A DNA stretch of 64,000 nucleotides from Chelativorans xinjiangensis (GCF_009812055.1 NZ_WQNH01000011.1:62001-126000), one strand, 5' to 3'; shown: positions 1 through 9,028, counted from the first letter of the stretch. Translations and numbers: made by a program. Notes: a model not told the origin generated them from the letters alone.

Positions 1-1393
1 CTTGCCCCGCCCAGCGCTCGATAAGCTTGCGCGATGCGCCGAACATCATCATGCACAAGAGATCGTTGACAAGCGGCGCGTCCCAGCGGTCGAGCAGTTC
101 GCCTTCCACCCGCCGATATTCCGCTGCCAGCGCGGTAGGCGGCATTGCGTCGATGTCGGCGGGCTTCACTTCAAGCGCCCGGTCCAGCCGCCCGTGAAAA
201 GCGCGGATCGTGCGCGGCAGGCGGATTGCCTCGCGGACGAGCCCAAGGCCGGTTCTGCCGATGCGGGCATATTCCCTGACCGCCGCCCAGCCCTTCGCCG
301 GCTTCGGCGCCAGCGCGTCGGCGATCTCGGCGGGCAGCGGCTCGCTCACGCCCATCATGGTTTCCATATGCGCGCGGTTGAGCGAGAAGCCGGGCAGAAG
401 CGCGATGAGCCGGTACCAGTTGATCAGGTTGTAGTAAACCCGGCAGTCGATGCGCCCCAGAAGGTTCTCGAAGGCGGCGCCCTGGGCGCGGATTACATCC
501 TCGCGCACGCCCAGAAGCGCCATGAGAACCGGGTAGACCCGCGCATAGACATATTGCGCGAAGCTGTAGGTGAGCGGGGAGACGAGGCCCGGATAGCTCT
601 CGATGATATTGGAGTTGTCGAAGATGGTGATCTTCGGATCGGCGATGGGTGCCGTGCGCAGCGGCGTGGTGATCGGACGCGCCTGGAGGAGGAAGAGGCG
701 CCCGCCTTCGAACGCCCATTCGACATCTTGCGGGGCGCCCCGTGCCGCCTCGATCCGGGCGACCATGGCGGAAAGCGCCTCGAGGTCGTCCCTGGACAGA
801 ACGCCCTCCTCGGGTCCTTGCAGGAGGGCGCCGCTGAGGCGATCGACAAGATAATCATCGCCATCCGTCTCGCCGCCGACGAGCCGATCGCCAAGGCCGG
901 CGACGGCGGAGACGACCATGCGGTCGCGCCGGCCGGAGACGGGATCGGCCGAGAAGGCGACGCCCGCCACCCGCGCCCGAACCAGCCGCTGGACAAGGAC
1001 AGCGGGCGCATGATCGCCCGATCCAAGGCCGCGCTCGGCGCGATAGGCGCGCAGCGTCTCGGTGCCGCCGGACTTCCAGATGCGGTGCGCGGCCTTGGGC
1101 ACATCGGCAGCCTCAACATCCAGAAGCGACAGGAACTGGCCGGCATGGGAATGCTCGGCGCCGTCCTCTTCGCGGGCCGAAGAGCGAACGGCGAAGGGGC
1201 CGGGGCCGATGTCTTTCAGATGGCCGGCGAGCCCCTTCCTTACCTCGGCGCGCAAGCCGGTGCGGGTGAAGGCCGCGGGCGTGATGGTGAAGAAGGGCGG
1301 CACGTCGAACCCGTCCTGCGCGAGGGCGGCAAGGGTCGCAGCCTTGCCGCCGATCTCCGCCGCTTCCGCCCCCTCCGATCCGTTGACGATCAT
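1..1393 (-). CDS. PEP synthase / pyruvate-phosphate dikinase-like protein (partial)
   Basis: The frame is open from an ATG at 1393 to the window edge (464 codons visible), so the C-terminus is missing. The N-terminal half reads as a PPDK/PEP-synthase ATP-grasp domain: an IGGKAATLA segment near residue 12, a VRSSAREED segment near 70, VAFSADPVSG near 145, and VEWAFEGGRLFLLQARP near 215. This family transfers phosphate from ATP to pyruvate or another acceptor through a swivelling His domain, which would lie beyond the edge. It is the third gene of a leftward operon, 17 bp after the UbiA-like gene. The exact substrate cannot be read here; rifampicin phosphotransferase-like paralogues share this N-terminus. 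The family call is firm, the function open. Confidence 0.85.
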   Translation of the reverse strand, partial: MIVNGSEGAEAAEIGGKAATLAALAQDGFDVPPFFTITPAAFTRTGLRAEVRKGLAGHLKDIGPGPFAVRSSAREEDGAEHSHAGQFLSLLDVEAADVPKAAHRIWKSGGTETLRAYRAERGLGSGDHAPAVLVQRLVRARVAGVAFSADPVSGRRDRMVVSAVAGLGDRLVGGETDGDDYLVDRLSGALLQGPEEGVLSRDDLEALSAMVARIEAARGAPQDVEWAFEGGRLFLLQARPITTPLRTAPIADPKITIFDNSNIIESYPGLVSPLTYSFAQYVYARVYPVLMALLGVREDVIRAQGAAFENLLGRIDCRVYYNLINWYRLIALLPGFSLNRAHMETMMGVSEPLPAEIADALAPKPAKGWAAVREYARIGRTGLGLVREAIRLPRTIRAFHGRLDRALEVKPADIDAMPPTALAAEYRRVEGELLDRWDAPLVNDLLCMMMFGASRKLIERWAGQ

Positions 1394-1410
1394 GCTGGTC
1401 GCCCCTCCCC

Positions 1411-2337
1411 TCATGCGAACAGCGGCACAAAGCCGGCCGCACCGTAGCAGATCAGAACCCACAAACCGGCCATCGCGTCTACCCGGCGTTCGGCACCTTT
1501 GGTGGGAGCGCGAAGGTAGAGCAATGCGCTCACGAGACAGACCGCAAGCCCCAGGAAACCGACGATGGCGACAGCATGGAAAGCCCCCACCGCGCGGCCC
1601 ACCGCCAGTAACAGGCCGAAGCCGGCGAGAAGCAGTGCGCACCACAGAAAGGCCGCTCTTCGCGGGCCGAGCAAGGCCGAATAGGTGTCCACCCCCTCCC
1701 GCTCGTTTTCCGGCGCCCGCAGCTTGCGGCCGATCTCGATCACGCAGCCGTTGACGAAGCTCAAGACCAGAAACAGCCAGAGCTTCTCCGGTGGAGCACC
1801 GCTTGCCGTCAGCCACTCGCAGCCCGTCACCAAAAGGTCGAGCAGCGGCATGATCATCATATGCGAGACGAGATAGAGGAACGGCCGCGCGCGCAGCCAC
1901 TCCGGCGCGAAGAACTCGACCGTCATCAATCCCAACCACAGCCAGGCGAGGGCCAGAAGCCACAGCAGCGCGGGCGCGAGCATCGCCGCCGCGACAGCCG
2001 CCACCGGCACGGCAGCAAGCCCGATACCGACGATCACCTTGAGGTCGACGAGACCGCGCGGAACGGGAAGCCCCGGCCGGTAGCGGCGGTCGAGGTCGGC
2101 ATCCTTGACCTCGTCGCAGGCGCGCAGTTGCAGGAAGACGGTGAAGGCGACGATGAAAGCCACCGCGTAGATTGCCAGGGAGGGAAGCGGCCTGCCGGCG
2201 AGGAAGGCGGAGACGTTGACGCTCGCCGCAGAGAAGACGGCGACGAGCAGCGCGGTCCTGGCGACCGGAAAGCGCTCGCGCTGGTAGATCCACAGGCGCT
2301 GCGCCAGCAGCAGCGCCATCTCGCCCGCCGCCGACAT
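1411..2337 (-). CDS. UbiA-family prenyltransferase-like membrane protein
   Basis: A polytopic membrane protein of 308 residues with about eight hydrophobic segments. The first Asp-rich motif is CDEVKDADLD at residues 74-83, followed by RYRPGLPVPRG. A second conserved stretch, RKLRAPENEREGVDTYS, lies near residue 225. Together these mark the UbiA superfamily, which transfers an isoprenyl diphosphate to an acceptor within the membrane. I chose the ATG at 2337, one base after the HMG-CoA reductase stop, over an upstream in-frame start inside the previous gene. Close coupling to HMG-CoA reductase suggests that the substrate is an isoprenoid made through mevalonate, but the acceptor is unknown. 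The second motif differs from classical UbiA, so it may be a distinct subfamily. Confidence 0.8.
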   Translation of the reverse strand: MSAAGEMALLLAQRLWIYQRERFPVARTALLVAVFSAASVNVSAFLAGRPLPSLAIYAVAFIVAFTVFLQLRACDEVKDADLDRRYRPGLPVPRGLVDLKVIVGIGLAAVPVAAVAAAMLAPALLWLLALAWLWLGLMTVEFFAPEWLRARPFLYLVSHMMIMPLLDLLVTGCEWLTASGAPPEKLWLFLVLSFVNGCVIEIGRKLRAPENEREGVDTYSALLGPRRAAFLWCALLLAGFGLLLAVGRAVGAFHAVAIVGFLGLAVCLVSALLYLRAPTKGAERRVDAMAGLWVLICYGAAGFVPLFA

Positions 2338-2338
2338 C

Positions 2339-3619
2339 TCAGCGCTCCCTGGCAAGCTTGCGGTGGGCGCTGGCGAACTCGCCGGCGGCAAGCGCGCCGA
2401 TGATGGAAATCTCCCCGCACAGGCACAGCGAGGCGACGACCTCTGCAAGTGATGCCGCCTTGCCCGGCCCCTGCAGCCCCATGAGGCGCAGGGCTGCCGA
2501 TTGGCTGGGCAGGCCCGTGCCGCCGCCGACGGAGCCGACCAGGATGTTGGGCAGCGTCACCGACGTGAAGAGATCGCCGTTGCGGCTTTCCACACGGGTA
2601 AAGCCGATGGCGGATTCGGATACACAGGCCGCATCCTGCCCGGTGGCGATGTAGAAGGCCGCCAGTCCATTGGCATAGTGCCCCTGGGCGCCCAATTGCC
2701 CGCTCAGCATGGCGCCGAGATTGGCCATCTGCGCATAGTCGAGAAAACGCTCGACACTGACATGCAGGTATTTTTCGACCAGCGCACGCGGCAGCGTCAC
2801 CGATGCCGTCACCTTGCGGCCGCGGCCCGAGGTGAGGCCGAGATAGGTGCTCTTCTTGTCGCCGGAATAGTTCGCCTCGATGAACCAGTGCAGCGGGCGG
2901 ATCGGACAATGCGTCTCGATATGCCGGCACAGTGCCTCGGTGGCGATGGTGACCATATTCTGGCCGGAGGCGTCGCCGGTGGTGTAGCGGCACAAAAGGA
3001 AGACGATCTCGTTGTCCATCAAGGGTTCGATGGAAACGAGCCGGCCATACCGGGTAGTCGCCTCCGCCGCGGCCTTAAGATCGCCGCTCGCATGCACCAC
3101 CCATTCCAGGAAAAGGCCGGCGTCCAGTACATTGGCGAATTTGAAGCCGGGGCTGCGCAGCACGCCCTCCGTCAACATCACGGCGGCAATTCCGCCGGCG
3201 CGGGAGGCAAGTTCGGCGCCGCGCGCATAGGAGGCGACAAGGGCCGCCTCCGTCGTGGCGAGAGGGACGATGAAATCGCCGTTGGCGTTGAGCCCGTTGA
3301 TGCGCATGGGCCCCACCACGCCCACAGGCATCTTCACCGTACCGATCATGTTCTCGATATTGGCCGCGTAGCGTTCGGCCGTCTCGCGCGTCTCTCCGTC
3401 GGCCAGGACGCCTTCCAGCTCCTCCGCCTCCGGTCGCACGGCACGGATTGCCTCCCACAACCTCGCAATGGAGGCGGCGGAGACGCGGCGGGCGCTACGC
3501 AACGCGCGGGAGCGCGGCTCCTCGGCCTGCCCTTTCAGGCGGCTGCGCACCTGCTGTTCGGTGAAGGTTGCCCGCAGATGCGCAAGGCGCTGAACGATGC
3601 TGTGAGAGATGATCGACAT
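2339..3619 (-). CDS. Class I-type hydroxymethylglutaryl-CoA reductase
   Basis: This 426-residue protein catalyses, by family, NAD(P)H-dependent reduction of HMG-CoA to mevalonate. The catalytic set can be read directly: Glu89 in IENMIG, Lys255/256 in YSGDKK, Asp329 in ATGQDAA and His419 in SAHRKLAR near the C-terminus. HMG-CoA and cofactor motifs PVGVVGP, TTEAALVAS, GDASGQNM and GSVGGGTG are also present. The layout resembles class I (eukaryotic/archaeal) enzymes without the membrane anchor. The ATG at 3619 is preceded by GGGGAGGGGG, which outranks an upstream start. It leads an operon with UbiA-like and PEP-synthase-like genes. The IS630 end lies only 83 bp upstream, so native promoter sequence may be displaced. 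Mevalonate genes are uncommon in alphaproteobacteria, which normally use the MEP route. Confidence 0.92.
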   Translation of the reverse strand: MSIISHSIVQRLAHLRATFTEQQVRSRLKGQAEEPRSRALRSARRVSAASIARLWEAIRAVRPEAEELEGVLADGETRETAERYAANIENMIGTVKMPVGVVGPMRINGLNANGDFIVPLATTEAALVASYARGAELASRAGGIAAVMLTEGVLRSPGFKFANVLDAGLFLEWVVHASGDLKAAAEATTRYGRLVSIEPLMDNEIVFLLCRYTTGDASGQNMVTIATEALCRHIETHCPIRPLHWFIEANYSGDKKSTYLGLTSGRGRKVTASVTLPRALVEKYLHVSVERFLDYAQMANLGAMLSGQLGAQGHYANGLAAFYIATGQDAACVSESAIGFTRVESRNGDLFTSVTLPNILVGSVGGGTGLPSQSAALRLMGLQGPGKAASLAEVVASLCLCGEISIIGALAAGEFASAHRKLARER

Positions 3620-3701
3620 TCCCCCTCCCCGGTGGTGCAGCGAATATCTGGCAGCGCGGATCCTGCGCAACAGGCAAAGCTATAGAGCAACTAGATTTCA
3701 A

Positions 3702-4889
3702 ACTAGTCACGTGAATCTAAAGTTCGCCACATAAGGTCTGCTCTGTTTTTTGGCAGAAGCGTTTGACTGATGAGAGGATCTCGTCGGCGGACTTGGTCCA
3801 TTTGTAGGGTTTGGGTTTTTCGTTGTGCCGCTCGATGAAGGTGCGGATATCGGCTTCGAGCTGGCTGGTCGAGGTGTGAACGCCGCGCCGTAGCTGCTTG
3901 CGGGTAAGCTCGGCGAACCAGCGTTCGACCTGGTTGATCCAGGAGGCCGACGTCGGCGTGAAATGCACATGATAGTGCGGCCGCCGCGCCAGCCAGGTCC
4001 GGATCGCTGCCGTCTTATGCGTGGCATAATTATCCATGATGATGTGGACATCGAGACCTTGCGGGACATGGGCGTCGATCTGCTTGAGGAAGTCGAGAAA
4101 CTCGGCCGCGCGGTGGCGCTTGTAGCATTTACCGATCACGAAACCCGAGGCGATATCGAGGGCTGCGAACAAGGAAGTGGTGCCGTGACGGACATAGCTA
4201 TGGGTTCGGCGCTCGGGAATGCCGGGCATCATCGGCAGGACGGGCTGTTCGCGGTCGAGCGCCTGGATCTGGCTCTTCTCATCGACGCTGAGAACCAGCG
4301 CCCTGTTGGGCGGTGACAGGTAAAGGCCGACGATGTCGCGGACTTTGTCGACGAACAGCGGATCGCTGGAAAGCTTGAACGTCTGCGAGCGATGCGGCTG
4401 CAAGCCGAACGCGGTCCAGATCCTGCGGATCGTCGTGTGCGAAAAGCCAGTGGCATTGCCCATGGAGCGGATCGACCAGTGGGTGGCGTCCGCCGGGGTC
4501 GATCGCAGCGTGCGCTCGATCACGGCAGCGACCTGATCGTCATCGATCGTGCGCGGCCTGCCAGGGCGCGCTTCATCCAGAAGGCCGCCAATGCGCTCCT
4601 TCAAAAAGCGCCGCCGCCACTTGCCGACGGTATGCTCATGAACGCCGAGCTCGGCTGCCACGGACTTGCTGGCAAGGCCATCTGCGCACCGCAGAATGAT
4701 CCGGCATCGTTCAGACATTGACCGCGCCACACGACGCCGGCGAACCTGACGCTCAAGATAAGCCCGCTCATCCGCACTCAACACCAGCGGCGAAATCGGC
4801 CGTCCAGTCGCATTGGCCATCGACTCGCTCCTTCTTCAGTCGCGAGCACAATCCTATAATGAAATGAACTTCAGTTCCAGGTGACTAGT
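3702..4889. mobile_element. IS630-family insertion sequence with terminal inverted repeats
   Basis: About 1.19 kb bounded by imperfect inverted repeats: ACTAGTCACGTGAATC at 3702 reading inward, and the complement of the end at 4889 reads ACTAGTCACCTGGAAC; over 24 positions about 20 agree. TA dinucleotides within CTAG at both ends (3704-3705 and 4885-4886) fit the TA target duplication of the family. It carries one transposase gene. It lies between the HMG-CoA reductase operon and a beheaded ABC ATPase, so it probably entered or deleted part of an ABC transporter locus. Confidence 0.85.
3717..4820 (-). CDS. IS630-family DDE transposase
   Basis: A full-length 367-residue transposase. Residues 15-130 hold a winged-helix/HTH (Tc3-like) DNA-binding region (ADGLASKSVAAELGV, then HEHTVGKWRRRF). 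The catalytic triad is Asp170 in VLSVDEKSQ, Asp253 in IIMDNYATH and Glu289 in INQVERWF, spaced as expected for IS630/Tc1 enzymes. The reading frame is intact, with no frameshift, unlike many IS630 members that use programmed frameshifting. The gene fills almost the whole element, leaving short ends with the inverted repeats. The copy may be active. Confidence 0.95.
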   Translation of the reverse strand: MANATGRPISPLVLSADERAYLERQVRRRRVARSMSERCRIILRCADGLASKSVAAELGVHEHTVGKWRRRFLKERIGGLLDEARPGRPRTIDDDQVAAVIERTLRSTPADATHWSIRSMGNATGFSHTTIRRIWTAFGLQPHRSQTFKLSSDPLFVDKVRDIVGLYLSPPNRALVLSVDEKSQIQALDREQPVLPMMPGIPERRTHSYVRHGTTSLFAALDIASGFVIGKCYKRHRAAEFLDFLKQIDAHVPQGLDVHIIMDNYATHKTAAIRTWLARRPHYHVHFTPTSASWINQVERWFAELTRKQLRRGVHTSTSQLEADIRTFIERHNEKPKPYKWTKSADEILSSVKRFCQKTEQTLCGEL

Positions 4890-5362
4890 ACCTGATTCGG
4901 CTTCCTCCGGAGCGGTTCCGGCCGACCCGCAGCCTATCGCAGAGACATCTCCCTGCTGCGCTTCCAGAAGCTCTATCAGGACCCGCCCGCCGCCTTCCCG
5001 CCCCACCAGGCGATCCGCAGGGGGGCCTCGTGAAGCTGCACCGGCGGCGGTGGGACGAGGTGGAGCAACTGCTTGCGCGCTTTCGGCTGCAGAATGATCT
5101 GCTCGACCGGCTGCCCGGCCGGATCTCGGGAGGCGAATTGCAGCGCTTCGCGATCCTGCGCTCCCTGCTGCTCGATCCCGTCTTCCTGTTCGCCGACGAG
5201 GCCACGTCCCGCCTCGACCCCGTCAGCCAGAAGGAGGTGGTCGACGTTCTGCTCGAAGTCGCACGCGACACCGGCCTCGGCGTCCTTCTCGTCACGCACG
5301 ATCACGCCCTTGCGGAGAAAATATCGAGGCGGACGGTGACGTTGGCGCAACGCCACGCATAA
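4890..5362 (+). pseudogene. ABC transporter ATPase remnant, truncated by IS630 and frameshifted
   Basis: Downstream of the IS end, one frame encodes a Q-loop region (LLRFQKLYQDPPAAF, about 4955-5005). A different frame from about 5012 onward encodes the ABC signature ISGGELQRFAILRSLLL, Walker B VFLFADEATSRLD, and the switch VLLVTHDH. The Walker A half is absent, having been lost at the IS630 junction, and the two surviving parts are out of frame with each other. The Q-D-P context and overall pattern resemble peptide/nickel (DppF/NikE) ATPases. No partner permease or binding protein lies nearby, so this is best read as a dead gene. The C-terminal frame alone could be translated from a GTG at 5030 but would lack nucleotide binding. 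Confidence 0.8.
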
Positions 5363-5376
5363 CGCGGCGGCTCAGG

Positions 5377-6198
5377 TCACAGAACGCTTGTGATCATCCT
5401 TATGCTGGTGATGGCCAGGAACGCGGCAAAGCAGTAGCGCAATGCCATCGGCGGTATGGCATGCGCAATCCTCGCACCCAGAGGCGCCGTCAGCATCGAC
5501 AAGGGAACGATGGCCAGCAGGCCGGCAAGGTTGACGTAGCCGACCGACAAGGGCGGCAGGTCCGGCAGCCCCCAACCGAAATAAGCGTAGCCCAGCGTGC
5601 CGGGGATGGCGATGATCAGCCCTATGGCCGAAGCGGTTCCGACGGCGAGGCGGATCGGGTAGCTGAAGAAGGACAGGATCGGCACCGACAACGTGCCGCC
5701 GCCGATGCCCATCATCACCGAGAAAAGGCCGATGATCGTGCCCAGGATCTCCTTGAGCGGCGTCTTCGGCATGCGCCGTGCCACCCTTTCCGCGGGCTTG
5801 AAGGCCATGTTGACCGCCACGAGGGCGGCGACGGCGGCGAAGACGAGGGTGAGCACCTCGCCCGCGACGTTGCCGCCGAGGATCGTTCCCGCGACGACGC
5901 CGAACGCAACCGCCGGCCCCCAGCTCTTGAGGAGCGCGGTATCGACGCTCCCCTTCTTCCAATGCGCGCGCGCCGAGATGAAACCGGTGAAGATGATGGT
6001 CGCCAGCGAAGTGCCCACCGCGACGTGCATCCTCACCTCTTCCTCGATGTCGAGCCCGATGAAGACGAAGAACAGCACCGGCACGATGACAATGCCGCCG
6101 CCGACCCCGAGCAGCCCCGAGATCACGCCGGCGACGGCGCCGGTTGCGGCGAGGATTGCGATCAGCGTGAGGGCTTCTGCGAGATCGATTTGGAGCAT
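5377..6198 (-). CDS. TauE/SafE-family sulfite/organosulfonate exporter-like permease
   Basis: A 273-residue inner-membrane protein with about eight hydrophobic helices arranged as two related halves. Each half carries a glycine-rich loop typical of the family: SGLLGVGGGIVIVP near residue 28 and SVMMGIGGGTLSVPIL near 160. TauE/SafE proteins are proposed to export sulfite, sulfoacetate or related anions, or to import such compounds. No sulfonate catabolic genes are adjacent, so the substrate is not indicated. It is transcribed leftward, divergent from the GntR regulator, with 142 bp between them. Confidence 0.88.
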   Translation of the reverse strand: MLQIDLAEALTLIAILAATGAVAGVISGLLGVGGGIVIVPVLFFVFIGLDIEEEVRMHVAVGTSLATIIFTGFISARAHWKKGSVDTALLKSWGPAVAFGVVAGTILGGNVAGEVLTLVFAAVAALVAVNMAFKPAERVARRMPKTPLKEILGTIIGLFSVMMGIGGGTLSVPILSFFSYPIRLAVGTASAIGLIIAIPGTLGYAYFGWGLPDLPPLSVGYVNLAGLLAIVPLSMLTAPLGARIAHAIPPMALRYCFAAFLAITSIRMITSVL

Positions 6199-6279
6199 GA
6201 TCGAAGGTTCTCAAGATAAAGGGCCCCGGGCGGGCACGGGATGAAGTGATGGTGCGCCGCCCTTGCCCAGCGGAACCGC

Positions 6280-6309
6280 TTGACAAGGGAGGCGAAGGTG
6301 ACGTTATAG
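6280..6309 (+). promoter_or_regulatory. Candidate sigma-70 promoter for the GntR gene
   Basis: TTGACA at 6280-6285 and TTATAG at 6304-6309 are separated by 18 bp in the divergent intergenic region, upstream of the GntR start. The match is good for an alphaproteobacterial housekeeping promoter. Downstream, AGAGAG and CTCTCT (6309-6340) could form an operator-like dyad, but that is weak. Confidence 0.5.
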
Positions 6310-6340
6310 AGAGGGAACCATTGCAAGAAAAGGTCTCTCT

Positions 6341-7102
6341 TTGAAGGGTGAACTTTTGAGCCTGGACAACGTCCGCTCCAATTCCTCCATCGCGTTGGAA
6401 AAGCTTCGCCAGATCGTGCGCGAGCACCGCGACGACGTGGGATGGCAGCTCCCGCCCGAGCGGGAACTGGCGCTTTCCATGGGGCTCGGCAGGCGCGCCG
6501 TCCGCCGCGCAATGGAGGTCCTGGAAGCCGAGGGGCTGGTGTGGCGCCAGCAGGGAAAGGGAACCTTTGTCGGGCGTCGTCCCGCCCTGCAGCCGCAGTT
6601 CTACGGCAATCTCGCCGAGCGGACCAATCCGTCCGAGGTGATGGAGGCGCGGCTGCAGATGGAGCCGGCCCTTGCCCGCATGGCCGCACTTCGCTGCTCG
6701 AACGAGGATATCGCCGCCCTTGAGAGGCTGGCCAGGAAAACGATGGCCGCCTCCGACGACGACGGCTGGGAACTGTGGGACAGCGCCTTCCACCGCCGCA
6801 TCGCCGAATGCGCCGGCAACGGGTTGATGCTGGCGCTGTTCGACGTGGTGCAGCGCATCCGCCAGGAGCCGGACTGGCGGCAGTTGAGGGCGATGGCCAG
6901 GACATCGGAGCGGCGCGCCCGCTCGCATCGGAACCACGAGGAGATCGTGGCGGCGATCGCCAGCCGCGACGGCGCAGCGGCCGAACGCGCCATGCGGCGG
7001 CACCTGAGCGCCATCAACGCCGATCTCCAGTCGATCATGTTGGGCGGCGAGGAGGCGGAGCCGGCGAGCGCGCCCGCGGCTCGAAGGACCTCCGCCGCAT
7101 GA
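6341..7102 (+). CDS. FadR-type (FCD) GntR-family transcriptional regulator
   Basis: 253 residues. The N-terminal winged helix has LPPERELALSMGLGRRAVRRAMEVLEAEGLVWRQ features (residues 37-70) followed by GKGTFV. An all-helical FCD effector domain follows, with metal-ligand-like positions E-A-R (near residue 99), D-x-x-FH-R-R (near 146) and a late H at 'HRNHEEIVAAI'. The start is a TTG at 6341 preceded by AAAGG; a second TTG at 6356 with AAGGG is equally plausible. It lies 94 bp upstream of the gamma-glutamyltransferase gene on the same strand and is a likely regulator of it or of the divergent permease; neither is proven. Confidence 0.85.
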   Translation: MKGELLSLDNVRSNSSIALEKLRQIVREHRDDVGWQLPPERELALSMGLGRRAVRRAMEVLEAEGLVWRQQGKGTFVGRRPALQPQFYGNLAERTNPSEVMEARLQMEPALARMAALRCSNEDIAALERLARKTMAASDDDGWELWDSAFHRRIAECAGNGLMLALFDVVQRIRQEPDWRQLRAMARTSERRARSHRNHEEIVAAIASRDGAAAERAMRRHLSAINADLQSIMLGGEEAEPASAPAARRTSAA

Positions 7103-7196
7103 GCCAGACCGAGGCGCTTGTAGAGCTGGCTCTGAAAAGCCGCGTGCGACGGCCTGAGCGACAACTGACAATTCAATAAGACGGAGCGACTGATCC

Positions 7197-8993
7197 ATGT
7201 TCACCACAAGGCCGGAGATCCTCGGCACGTTCGGCGTCGTCACCTCCACCCACTGGCTCGCCTCCTCCTCCGGCATGGCGATGCTGGAGCGCGGCGGCAA
7301 CGCCTTCGACGCCGCCGTCGCCGCCGGCTTCGTGCTGCAGGTGGTGGAGCCGCATCTGGTGGGGCCCGGCGGCGAGGTGCCCATCGTCTTCCATTCGGCG
7401 CGCACCGGCGAAACGCAGGTGCTCTGCGGCCAGGGGACGGCGCCGAAGGGTGCCACCATCGAGCATTACAAATCCGAGGGACTGACGCTCGTGCCCGGCA
7501 ACGGGCTTCTGGCGACGGTGATCCCTGGCTCCTTCGACGCCTGGCTCCAGCTCCTGCGCGACTATGGCCGGCTTTCGCTTTCGGAGGTGTTGGCGCCGGC
7601 GATCCACTATGCCGAAAAGGGCCATCCGCTGCTGCCGCGCGTGGTCGACACCATCGCCGGGCTCAAGGATTTCTTCGCCCGCGAATGGCCGACCTCGGCG
7701 GCTTTCTTCACTCCGGGAGGGCGGGCGCCCGCGCCGCGCGAACTCTTCCGCAACGAGGCGCTGGCCCAAACGTGGCGGCGCATCGTCCGCGAAGCTGAAT
7801 CGGCGGGTGGGAACAGGGAAAAGCAGATCGAGAAGGCGCGCGATGCCTTCTATCGCGGCTTCGTGGCCGAGGAGATCGAGCGCTTCGTCCGCGAGAACGA
7901 AGTGATGGACGAAAGCGGCAGCCGCCACCGCGGCGTGATCACCGCCGACGACATGGCCGGCTGGCAAGCGACCTACGAGGCGCCGCTCACCTACGACTAC
8001 CATGGCTACACGCTCAACAAGATCGGTCCGTGGGGCCAGGGACCGGTCTTCCTGCAGACCCTGGCGCTGCTCAAGGGCCTGGACATCTCCGCCATGGACA
8101 CACGCGGGCCCGACCTGGTGCACACGCTGACGGAGGCCATGAAGCTCGCCTTCGCCGACCGCGAAGCCTATTACGGCGATCCGGACTTCATCGACGTGCC
8201 GATAGAGCACCTCCTCTCCGACGTCTACAACGACGAACGGCGCAAGCTGATCGGTCACGAAGCGTCTCTGGAGCTCAGGCCGGGCAATGTGCCTGGCTAC
8301 GATGAGCAGGTGCGACGCATGATGGAAGCGCTGGAGCGGCTGTCGCAGGTCGCGAGCCTGGAGGCCGTCTCGTCCGAGCCCACCATGGCCGACATGCGCT
8401 CGGTGCGGCGCGGCGATACGGTGCATATCGACGCCATCGACGCGGAGGGCAACATGGTGGCGGCCATGCCGTCCGGCGGCTGGCTGCAGTCCTCGCCCTA
8501 TATCCCCTCGCTCGGCTTCATGCTCAACAGCCGGGCGCAGATGTTCTGGCTGGAGCCGGACCTTCCCGGCAGCCTGGCGCCGGGAAAGCGCCCGCGCACC
8601 ACGCTCACCCCGAGTCTCGCCCACAGGGAGGGGCGGCCCTACATGGCGTTCGGCACGCCCGGCGGCGACCAGCAGGAGCAGTGGCAGCTCCTGTTCTTCC
8701 TGCGTCACGTCCACCACGGGCTCAACCTGCAGGAGGCGATCGACATGCCGATGTCGCACACGACCCACTTCCCCACCTCCTTCTACCCGCGCGACAGGAA
8801 GCCCGGCCATCTGGCCGTCGAGGAGAGTTTTGGGGCCGAGACCATCGCCGCGCTCAGGGCGCGCGGCCACCGGCTGGAGGTGACGCCGGAATGGACGATC
8901 GGGCGCATGGTCGCCGCCGCGCGCGGCGAGGACGGCGTCCTGCGCGCCGCCGCCACGCCGCGCCTCATGCAGGCCTACGCCGTCGGCCGGTGA
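7197..8993 (+). CDS. Gamma-glutamyltransferase-family Ntn hydrolase
   Basis: A 598-residue member of the gamma-glutamyltransferase superfamily, which self-cleaves to expose an N-terminal Thr nucleophile. The large-subunit region carries GGNAFDAAVAAGF, VPGSFDAW-like IPGSFDAW and MKLAFADREAYYGD. The cleavage/catalytic Thr is probably the Thr in GDTVHIDAID near residue 408, followed by SGGWLQSSPYIP and FGTPGGDQQEQ. No signal peptide is visible, so a cytoplasmic enzyme is likely. Close relatives include the cephalosporin-acylase-like and YwrD groups, so true glutathione hydrolysis is not assured. It lies 94 bp behind the FCD regulator, which suggests co-regulation. Confidence 0.88.
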   Translation: MFTTRPEILGTFGVVTSTHWLASSSGMAMLERGGNAFDAAVAAGFVLQVVEPHLVGPGGEVPIVFHSARTGETQVLCGQGTAPKGATIEHYKSEGLTLVPGNGLLATVIPGSFDAWLQLLRDYGRLSLSEVLAPAIHYAEKGHPLLPRVVDTIAGLKDFFAREWPTSAAFFTPGGRAPAPRELFRNEALAQTWRRIVREAESAGGNREKQIEKARDAFYRGFVAEEIERFVRENEVMDESGSRHRGVITADDMAGWQATYEAPLTYDYHGYTLNKIGPWGQGPVFLQTLALLKGLDISAMDTRGPDLVHTLTEAMKLAFADREAYYGDPDFIDVPIEHLLSDVYNDERRKLIGHEASLELRPGNVPGYDEQVRRMMEALERLSQVASLEAVSSEPTMADMRSVRRGDTVHIDAIDAEGNMVAAMPSGGWLQSSPYIPSLGFMLNSRAQMFWLEPDLPGSLAPGKRPRTTLTPSLAHREGRPYMAFGTPGGDQQEQWQLLFFLRHVHHGLNLQEAIDMPMSHTTHFPTSFYPRDRKPGHLAVEESFGAETIAALRARGHRLEVTPEWTIGRMVAAARGEDGVLRAAATPRLMQAYAVGR

Positions 8994-9028
8994 AGGCGGG
9001 AGGGGACGGTAGCGGAAGACCGCCGCCG

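Noticed and set aside
2-1447. A 481-codon open frame on the plus strand opposite the PEP-synthase-like gene
   Set aside because: It lies antisense to a clear ATP-grasp family match with proper motifs; its translation is Arg/Gly-rich shadow sequence without a recognisable domain.
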